From NCBI GenBank assembly GCA_022709775.1, contig JAKLIE010000141.1:1-5945 (forward strand): a DNA stretch of 5,945 nt, given 5' to 3'. Every line of letters starts with the position of its first letter. Position 1 is the stretch's first letter. Under the pieces are notes generated by a model. That model was not told where the DNA came from, did not search any database, and saw only the letters and a list, made by a program, of their open reading frames with translations. This document shows positions 1 to 5,212 of the stretch, in pieces. The stretch is from Pseudomonadota bacterium. Its GTDB lineage: Bacteria; Pseudomonadota; Gammaproteobacteria; Burkholderiales; Casimicrobiaceae. The position numbers were made by a program, and so were the translations under genes.

Positions 1-1
1 C

Positions 2-136
2 GAGCAGGTCGTCGTGCACCGCCCGCGCACCGGCGGCACCGGCAGCCTGAAGCCGATGCGACTCGCGCGCTTCTGCCTGCGCGCGTGGCGCGAGCTCGAC
101 GGCGTCGCGCGCTCGGTGCCCGTCGTGCGCCGATGA
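2..136 (+). CDS. C-terminal end of a probable family-2 glycosyltransferase (5' truncated)
   Basis: Only the last 44 codons are present, entering from the left edge and ending at TGA 134-136. The tail contains the stretch HRPRTGGTGSLKP followed by an amphipathic helix with FCLRAWREL. A basic R-x-R/T-G-G-x-S patch before a C-terminal helix is typical of the ends of GT2 enzymes of the polyprenyl-phosphate-sugar synthase or cell-surface glycan type, where it follows the catalytic domain. The catalytic DxD region lies outside the window, so neither donor nor acceptor can be judged. The stop overlaps the ATG of the next gene (ATGA, 133-136), which implies one transcript and translational coupling with the membrane protein downstream. 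The open frame and stop are seen directly; the family call rests on a short tail and is moderate. Confidence 0.55.
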   Translation, partial: EQVVVHRPRTGGTGSLKPMRLARFCLRAWRELDGVARSVPVVRR

Positions 137-2223
137 TGGAGGCGCTCGTCTCCGGCGCGTATGCGCTCCAGTGGTGGCTCGTGCTAGCCGCGCTGGCGGC
201 GGCCGCCAGGTCGGCGCTGGGCACTCGCTGGCCTGCCGGCGCGACGCTCGTGCACGCGACGGGGCGCTGGGGGCTCGTCGTCGCGCTCGCCGCGTCGGTC
301 TGGGCGCTCGCACACGCATTGCCCGTGTTCGGCGCGACCGTCATTCGCGCGTCGACCGCCGTCGCCGTGGCGGCGCTCGCCCTCGCCGGGGCCGCGCGGA
401 ACGCCCGCGATCCGCTCGCGACGAACGCGACGTTCGAGGAAGCGTCCGCCCGCTTCCTGCGCGCGGAAGCGTGGTTCGCCGTCCCGTTCGCCGCGTACCT
501 GGTCATGCGGGGATTCAACCACGACGTCTACGGCCTCGAGAAGTTCATGGACTTCGCCTTCGTCAACGCGGCGCTCGCGTCGCCGACGATGCCGCCTCCG
601 GACCCATGGCTCGCGGGTGCGACCATCAACTACTACTACTTCGGCCACGTCGTCACCGCCTTCCTGATCGAGCTCACCGGCGTGCCCCCCGCCCACGGGT
701 TCAACCTGATGCTCGCCACGATCTTCGGCGCTTCGTTCCAGCTCGCGTCCGCGCTCGCCGGCGACGTCGCCCGGGCACTCGCGCCGCGCGGGGCGGACCT
801 CGCCGCGGGGATCGCGGGACTGTGGATCACGATGGGCGGAAACCTCCACGGATTCGTCTACGGGCTCCTGAAGCCGGTCGGGGTGCGCCTCGACTGGATC
901 GCGGCTCCCGCCAAGCCCTACTGGCTGTCGGACTCGACCCGGTTCGTCGGTCACGATCCGCCGACCGCCGACAAGCTGATCCACGAGTTCCCGGCGTACG
1001 CGTTCTACGTGGGCGATCTCCACGCGCATCTGCTCGACCTGCCCAACGTCCTCGCCCTGCTCGCGGTCCTGCTCGTCTGGATGCGGCTGGCGCGAAGCGG
1101 ACGCGACCGCGAGTCGTACGCGGCGGCGGCCGTTCTGGGCGCGGGGACCGCCGTGCTGGCGGTCACCAATGCCTGGGATGCCGCGATCTACGGCACGATC
1201 TTCGCCGTCTCGGTGCTCGCCACCGGGCGGTTCGGCGCGCGGGAGGGGGGCGCATCCAGGCTCGCGATCACGGTGCTCGCGGGCATGGCGGGCCTTGCGG
1301 CGGTCGCGACGCCGTTCTTCGTCCACTTCATTCCGTTCGCGTCGGGCGCAGGCTGGGTTCACAGCCGCACGCCCGCCTGGCAATGGGCGCTGCTCTACGG
1401 CGCGCCGCTCGCGCTCGCCGTCGTCGCGATCGGGGCGGGCCGCGCTGCGCGCGACCGCGGCACCGGCGCCGAGTGGCGCTACGTCGTCGCGCTGACGATC
1501 GGGGGCCTGGCGTGCGCGCTGTTCCCCGAGGTCGCCTATGTGAAGGACATCTACGGCGCCGACTGGTACCGCGCGAACACCGCGTTCAAGTTCGGCTACC
1601 AGGCCTTCGTGATGCTCGTGCTGGCCGCCTGCGTCGGGATGGCGCTGCTGGTCGATCCCGTCGTCCCGTCGCGGAGCCGGTGGCGCGCCGTCACCGCGAT
1701 GGAGCTCGCGATCGTGCCGTGCCTCTATTACGCGTGGTTCGTCGCCTCCGGAGCGCTCGGGGTGGCTACCCATCGGGCGTGGACGCTCGACGGGGGCCGG
1801 TACCTTGCGCGCGAGACGCCCGAGGACGCCGGCGCGATCGGTTGGCTCCGCGAGTACGCCCGCCCCGGGGACACGATCGTCGAGGCCGTCGGCGAGAGCT
1901 ACACGTACGCGGGACGCATCTCGGCGAACACCGGCGTCCCGGCGATCCTCGGATGGCCGATGCACGAGTGGCTGTGGCGCGGCGCGAGCTCTGCGCGCGA
2001 CGCGCTCGCGCACGAGACCGAGGCGCTCTATCGCGAGCCGCGGGGCGCGGTCGCGAAGGCGTTCGTCGCGCGCACGCATCCGCGCTACGTCGTCGTCGGG
2101 CGCCTCGAGCGTCAGCGGCACGGGCCGATCGACGTCGCGGGCGTGGAGTCGCTGGGCGCCGTCGTCTGGAGGCAGGGCCAGACGTCGATCGTCGAGCTTC
2201 CGTCGAAAGGGCGGACGCCGTGA
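133..2223 (+). CDS. DUF2298 / Chlor_Arch_YYY-type polytopic membrane protein, probable GT-C-like enzyme
   Basis: A 696-residue integral membrane protein with a dozen or more hydrophobic segments by eye. It carries the hallmarks of the DUF2298 (Chlor_Arch_YYY) family. These are an E-K-F-M-D block at 136-140, DPWLAG at 157-162, NYYYFGH at 166-172 (the name-giving YYYxG motif), HEFPAYAFYVGDLHAH at 284-299, TNAWD at 345-349, KDIYG at 471-475 and YRANTAFKFGYQ at 479-490. A C-terminal mostly soluble part contains GESYTYAGRIS at 587-597 and GWPMHEWLWRG at 607-617. Length matches the single-domain class of the family (about 700-900 residues). Function is not established. The layout, with acidic residues in early loops between many membrane helices, suggests a GT-C-type lipid-linked glycosyltransferase (inference). 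The start is ATG-ATG at 133/136, overlapping the previous stop. The frame stays open back to a GTG at 85, but that would add an arginine-rich stretch inside the upstream gene. No strong ribosome binding site is visible, so coupling is likely. It overlaps the following GT4 gene by 4 bases. Confidence 0.9.
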   Translation: MMEALVSGAYALQWWLVLAALAAAARSALGTRWPAGATLVHATGRWGLVVALAASVWALAHALPVFGATVIRASTAVAVAALALAGAARNARDPLATNATFEEASARFLRAEAWFAVPFAAYLVMRGFNHDVYGLEKFMDFAFVNAALASPTMPPPDPWLAGATINYYYFGHVVTAFLIELTGVPPAHGFNLMLATIFGASFQLASALAGDVARALAPRGADLAAGIAGLWITMGGNLHGFVYGLLKPVGVRLDWIAAPAKPYWLSDSTRFVGHDPPTADKLIHEFPAYAFYVGDLHAHLLDLPNVLALLAVLLVWMRLARSGRDRESYAAAAVLGAGTAVLAVTNAWDAAIYGTIFAVSVLATGRFGAREGGASRLAITVLAGMAGLAAVATPFFVHFIPFASGAGWVHSRTPAWQWALLYGAPLALAVVAIGAGRAARDRGTGAEWRYVVALTIGGLACALFPEVAYVKDIYGADWYRANTAFKFGYQAFVMLVLAACVGMALLVDPVVPSRSRWRAVTAMELAIVPCLYYAWFVASGALGVATHRAWTLDGGRYLARETPEDAGAIGWLREYARPGDTIVEAVGESYTYAGRISANTGVPAILGWPMHEWLWRGASSARDALAHETEALYREPRGAVAKAFVARTHPRYVVVGRLERQRHGPIDVAGVESLGAVVWRQGQTSIVELPSKGRTP
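2205..2211 (+). promoter_or_regulatory. Candidate ribosome binding site for the GT4 gene
   Basis: GAAAGGG lies 8 bases upstream of the GTG at 2220. It is a purine-rich Shine-Dalgarno-like run inside the last codons of the DUF2298 gene. It supports GTG 2220 as the true start rather than any farther-upstream start in the same open frame. Confidence 0.5.
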
Positions 2224-3362
2224 CGCGGCTGGCCGTCGTCGCGGCGCTCCAGTACTACCTGCCGCACCGGACCGGGTACACGCTGCACGTGGCGCGCGTC
2301 GCCGAAGCCCTCGCGGCGCGCGGCCACCGCGTCAGCGTGCTCGCGGCACGGCACCGCCCCGATCTCGCCCTGCGCGAGACGATCGCCGGCGTGGACGTGG
2401 TGCGCCTCGATGCGCCGCTCCGCGTGAGCCGGGGAGCGTTGATGCCCGGCTATCCGCTCGCGGCATGGCGGCTCGCGCGCGACGCGGACGTCGTCTGGGC
2501 GAACTCGCCCATGGCCGAGCTCGCGCTCTGGGGGGCGATCGCGGGGCGGACGCGCACGAGGTTCGTCGTGACGCATCACGGAGACCTCCACCTGCCGGAC
2601 GGCGCGATGAATCGCGTCATCGAGCGTGCGACGCGTGCCGGGTGGCGGTACGCGGCGAGGCGCGCCGACGCGATCGTCGCGTACTCGGACGACTACGCGG
2701 CGCACAGCGCATGGCTCGCGCCGTGGCGCGACAGGATCGTCGTCGTCGCGCCTCCGATTGCGATCCCGTCGCCGGATCCGGCCGCGGCGGCGATCCTCCG
2801 GCGCGAGCTCGCGCCCGAAGGGGGGCCGCTCGTTGCCTTCGCAGGCCGTTTCGCGCGCGAGAAGCGGCCCGACCTGCTGCTGGACGCGATCGCGCCGCTC
2901 CGGCGCAGGCACCCGCACCTCCGGGTCGTGTTCGCGGGCGAGGAGCGCCTCGGCTACGAGGACACGAGGGATGCGTTCGAGCCGCGGGTGGCTGCCGCGA
3001 AGGACGCGGTCCGCTTCCTCGGGCTCATCGACGACGCGCAGGCGCTCGCGAACGTCTATGCGGCCTGCGACGTGCTCGCGCTGCCGTCGGAGACCGAGTG
3101 CTTCGGGCTGGTCCAGGTCGAGGCGATGCTGTGCGGCACGCCGGTGGTCGCGAGCGACGTTCCCGGCGCGCGCGTGCCCGTGCAGGCGACCGGTGCGGGG
3201 CGACTCTTCGAGAGCGGGTCGGTGGTCGGGCTCGTCGACGCGATCGACGACGTCCTCGCCCATCGCGACGCGTACCGGCCCGATCGTGCGCGCGTGACCC
3301 GAGCGTTCGACTTCGCGCGCACGATCGACGCGTACGAGCGCGTGCTCGGCGGCAACGCATGA
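2220..3362 (+). CDS. Glycosyltransferase family 4 (GT-B fold)
   Basis: A 380-residue cytoplasmic or membrane-associated enzyme expected to transfer a sugar from a nucleotide-activated donor to a lipid-linked or glycan acceptor. The N-terminal Rossmann half begins TRLAVVAALQYYLPHRTGYT and continues with AEALAARGHRVSVL, the usual GT4 acceptor-domain opening. In place of the common G-G loop it has T-G-Y-T (18-21). Further landmarks are SRGALMPGYP at 70-79, THHGDLHLP at 118-126 and YSDDYAAHS at 155-163. The donor half shows AGRFAREKRPD at 208-218, with R210 and K215 in the positions that contact the donor phosphates. It ends in the E-x7-E motif at E293-E301 (ETECFGLVQVE). Length is normal for GT4. 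The start is GTG at 2220, overlapping the preceding TGA (GTGA), with a Shine-Dalgarno-like run 8 bases upstream. The stop overlaps the next gene (ATGA). The sugar and linkage cannot be told from sequence. Confidence 0.93.
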   Translation: MTRLAVVAALQYYLPHRTGYTLHVARVAEALAARGHRVSVLAARHRPDLALRETIAGVDVVRLDAPLRVSRGALMPGYPLAAWRLARDADVVWANSPMAELALWGAIAGRTRTRFVVTHHGDLHLPDGAMNRVIERATRAGWRYAARRADAIVAYSDDYAAHSAWLAPWRDRIVVVAPPIAIPSPDPAAAAILRRELAPEGGPLVAFAGRFAREKRPDLLLDAIAPLRRRHPHLRVVFAGEERLGYEDTRDAFEPRVAAAKDAVRFLGLIDDAQALANVYAACDVLALPSETECFGLVQVEAMLCGTPVVASDVPGARVPVQATGAGRLFESGSVVGLVDAIDDVLAHRDAYRPDRARVTRAFDFARTIDAYERVLGGNA

Positions 3363-4201
3363 GCGCGACCGCGCTCGACGCGCTGCTCGCCGGCGAGGCC
3401 GACCCGGTGTTCGCCCGTCGCGTGCGCACGGTGATCGGCTGGCTGCCGCCGGACCCGGACCCGCGGCGGCTCCACGTGGACGTCGGGTGCGGGCGCGGCT
3501 ACTACCTGCACTACTACGCGGCGCTCGGCCACGCGCGCATCGTCGGCATCGAGCGCGATCCGGCGATCGCGGCCGTCGCGGCCCGCGCGCTCGCCGGCGC
3601 GCCCGCGGCGCAGGTGCTGGTCGGCAGCGCGACGTCGCTGCCGCTGCCCGACGGCTGTGCGGCGGGCATCGTGATGAGCGAAGTGCTCGAGCACGTCGAC
3701 GACGACTTGAGGGCGCTGCGCGAGGCGGCGCGGGTGCTTCGCCCGGGTGGCGTGGTCGCGCTCACGGTGCCGCACGACCGCTATCCCTGGCTGTGGGACC
3801 CGGTCAACCGGACGCGCGAGCGTCTCGGCGTCGCACCGGTGCGCGAGGGAGCGCTGGCGGGCATCTGGGCGGGCCACCTGCGCCTGTATTCGGAACGACA
3901 GCTTGCCGCGCTCGCGGCGCAGGCCGGCTTCGACGTCGTCGAGACGCGCCGTTTCGGCCGCGTGAGCTGGCCGTTCGCGCACAACCTGATCTACGGCGTC
4001 GGCAAGCCGCTGCTCGAATCGGGACGGGTGCCCGCGTCGCTCGCCCGCGCGGTCGACCGCCGGGGCGGCGAGGGCGCGTCGCGGACGTCGCCCTGGCGCG
4101 CGCTGCGTGCGGCATTCCTGTGGCCCGATCGCTTCAACCGGGACGACGAAGGCCCGGCGGCCGCGACCGTGAACCTCGCGATGAGGCTCGTCAGGCGCTG
4201 A
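3359..4201 (+). CDS. Class I SAM-dependent methyltransferase (Methyltransf_11-like)
   Basis: A 280-residue soluble protein predicted to transfer a methyl group from S-adenosylmethionine to a glycan or lipid-linked intermediate. The SAM-binding fold is clear. Motif I is VDVGCGRGYYL at 40-50; the ribose-binding acidic residue is E65 in GIERD; motif IV is MSEVLEHVDDD at 106-116; and RVLRPGGVVALTVP at 125-138 is the post-motif strand. The part after the Rossmann domain holds WDPVNR (146-151), GIWAGHLRLYS (168-178) and PFAHNLIYGVGK (205-216). These are blocks beyond the generic fold that should define the substrate subfamily. The C-terminal 60 residues are basic and may contact the membrane or acceptor. 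The start is ATG 3359 in an ATGA overlap with the GT4 stop, without a strong ribosome binding site, so coupling is likely. It is the last gene of the plus-strand chain, and its stop overlaps the convergent FkbM gene by 11 bases. Confidence 0.9.
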   Translation: MSATALDALLAGEADPVFARRVRTVIGWLPPDPDPRRLHVDVGCGRGYYLHYYAALGHARIVGIERDPAIAAVAARALAGAPAAQVLVGSATSLPLPDGCAAGIVMSEVLEHVDDDLRALREAARVLRPGGVVALTVPHDRYPWLWDPVNRTRERLGVAPVREGALAGIWAGHLRLYSERQLAALAAQAGFDVVETRRFGRVSWPFAHNLIYGVGKPLLESGRVPASLARAVDRRGGEGASRTSPWRALRAAFLWPDRFNRDDEGPAAATVNLAMRLVRR

Positions 4202-4203
4202 CG
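4189..4203. repeat. Perfect 6-bp inverted repeat holding both convergent stop codons
   Basis: CGTCAG-GCG-CTGACG forms a 6-bp stem with a 3-base loop. The TGA ending the plus-strand methyltransferase (4199-4201) and the TGA ending the minus-strand FkbM gene (complement of 4191-4193) lie symmetrically in the two arms. There is no T-tract on either side, so it is not a classical intrinsic terminator. It could be a weak bidirectional structure or coincidence. Confidence 0.45.
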
Positions 4204-5090
4204 CGGCGCTGGGCGAAGAGCAGGCCCTGGCCACGATGGACCGGGCTCGGCGCGACACGCACGGCGAATCCGCTCGCCTCGAGCTTCGCGACGAGCTCGT
4301 GCACTCGGCCAGGCGGGGCCGGATGGATCTCGACGCTGATCCGGTCGATGGCCGCGAGCGTCGCCGCGTCGCATCCTTCGAGCAGCAGCGCGTACTCGCC
4401 GCCCTCGACGTCGATCTTCATGAAGTCGCAGCCGCCCGGCAGCCGCGCGACGAGGTCGCCGAGCGTGGCGGAGGCGACAGGCGTTCCGCGGCCGGTCGCC
4501 GGCCTCGTCGCGCCGAGGACGGGATGCGCGTCGGACGCGAGCTCCAGCGGTCCGCCGTCCGGGCTGGCGGCCAGCGCGAGCGGGACGACTCCGTGTGCAC
4601 GGTTGGCGCGCACGTTCTCGCAGAGCAGCGCGAAGCTCGAAGGATCCGGCTCGCACGCGACGACGCACCGCGCGCCGCCGAGGATCGCGGCGGTGACGGC
4701 GAAGTCGCCGATCCCGGCGCCGAGGTCGAGCACCCGGTCGCCGGGACGGACGCGGTGGCCCTCCGGCTCGTAGTCGCGGTCGAGGCACGTCTCCTTGACG
4801 ATCCACAGGTCCATCGCATCGCGGCAGCGCAGCGTGACGCCGTTCCGGAGTGCCACGCGGGTCGGACGGCGCCGCCCGGCCAGCGACCACGCGGTCGCGA
4901 TCGGCGAGCGCACGCGCGCGGCGAGCGTCAGCATCGATCGCGCGTAGTAGAGCGCCCGCGAGCCCCCGTTGGCTTCGCGCACGCGCAAGCCGTGCAGTGA
5001 GGGCGTCGAGCGTGCCGACGAGAAGCAGGGCGATTCGGCGGGCGACGCCGGCGAAGGATGGGTGCGGTCGGTGCGGTTGCGCTGGATCAT
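4191..5090 (-). CDS. FkbM family methyltransferase (start uncertain)
   Basis: A SAM-dependent methyltransferase of the FkbM type. Characterised members O-methylate sugars or natural products. In the 299-residue form the motifs are RNGVTLRCRDAMDLWIVKE (pre-domain), VLDLGAGIGDFAV at 120-132 (motif I), ACEPDPSSF at 145-153 with E147 as the SAM ribose ligand, FMKIDVEGGEYALLLEG at 223-239 (the FkbM signature KIDVEGxE) and SVEIHP near 250. The stop is the complement of 4191-4193. The start is not settled. ATG at 5090 is the farthest upstream ATG retained here. GTG at 4982 gives 263 residues and ATG at 4934 gives 247, and both fit the usual family length better. None has a convincing Shine-Dalgarno sequence. 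The first 35 residues of the long form are rich in Ser, Pro and Arg and do not look like FkbM N-termini, whereas the section from about SRALYYARSML onward does. The gene is convergent with the plus-strand operon and divergent from the UbiA gene, so it has its own promoter. Confidence 0.85.
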   Translation of the reverse strand: MIQRNRTDRTHPSPASPAESPCFSSARSTPSLHGLRVREANGGSRALYYARSMLTLAARVRSPIATAWSLAGRRRPTRVALRNGVTLRCRDAMDLWIVKETCLDRDYEPEGHRVRPGDRVLDLGAGIGDFAVTAAILGGARCVVACEPDPSSFALLCENVRANRAHGVVPLALAASPDGGPLELASDAHPVLGATRPATGRGTPVASATLGDLVARLPGGCDFMKIDVEGGEYALLLEGCDAATLAAIDRISVEIHPAPPGRVHELVAKLEASGFAVRVAPSPVHRGQGLLFAQRRVSA

Positions 5091-5153
5091 GGATGTCGCC
5101 CGGTCGACGCGCCGTCGGCACGAAGTCCGACGACCGCGGCAACGCCGGAGTCG

Positions 5154-5170
5154 TTCCTCCCCGGGAGGGA
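5154..5170. repeat. Imperfect inverted repeat in the divergent spacer
   Basis: TTCCTCC-CCG-GGAGGGA pairs as a 7-bp arm with one mismatch and a 3-base loop. It lies in the spacer between the FkbM and UbiA genes. The position would suit an operator or a leader hairpin, but such small GC-rich palindromes are common at this base composition. Confidence 0.3.
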
Positions 5171-5206
5171 AGCCGATCTCAGCGTCACCGGCGGCGCCGC
5201 AGACGA

Positions 5207-5212
5207 TAGAAT
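5207..5212 (+). promoter_or_regulatory. Candidate -10 element for the UbiA gene
   Basis: TAGAAT, one mismatch from TATAAT, stands out in a very GC-rich spacer (surrounding bases GACGATAGAATGCCC). A -35 box at the right spacing is poor (GTCACC around 5184-5189). If real, transcription would begin near 5219 and the ATG at 5211 could not be the start codon, so the gene would start at 5232 or 5238. Confidence 0.35.

Noticed and set aside
85..132. GTG start at 85 for the DUF2298 gene
   Set aside because: It would add 16 Arg/Ala-rich residues inside the upstream coding sequence, whereas ATG 133 gives the same 4-base overlap seen at the other junctions.
184..2121. A long minus-strand open frame (645 codons) opposite the DUF2298 gene
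   Set aside because: Its translation is dominated by Arg, Asp, Glu and Pro with no domain-like pattern. It is the antisense shadow expected of a GC-rich gene and conflicts with a clear membrane protein on the plus strand.
171..2219. Upstream extension of the GT4 reading frame to 171
   Set aside because: The frame stays open only because GC-rich sequence lacks stops. The translation is Arg-rich and overlaps the DUF2298 gene; GT4 homology begins right at GTG 2220.
1805..3358. Upstream extension of the plus-strand methyltransferase frame
   Set aside because: Low-complexity Arg/Ala sequence overlapping the GT4 gene. The methyltransferase fold fits a start at ATG 3359.
4189..4203. Intrinsic terminator at the convergent junction
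   Set aside because: The stem is only 6 bp and no T-tract follows on either strand.
2112..4258. Minus-strand open frames opposite the GT4 and methyltransferase genes
   Set aside because: Arg-rich shadow translations without motifs; the plus strand has strong family motifs throughout.
3487..4773. Plus-strand open frame spanning the end of the methyltransferase and the FkbM gene
   Set aside because: It crosses two convincing genes in another frame or strand and has no recognisable domain.
3991..5142. Minus-strand frame starting at a TTG at 5142, about 10 bases after a GGAGGAA run
   Set aside because: The apparent ribosome binding site is tempting and the first 50 residues read fairly hydrophobic. 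However, the rest is an Arg/Pro shadow of the FkbM gene in a different frame. It is kept only as a hint of a possible frameshift.
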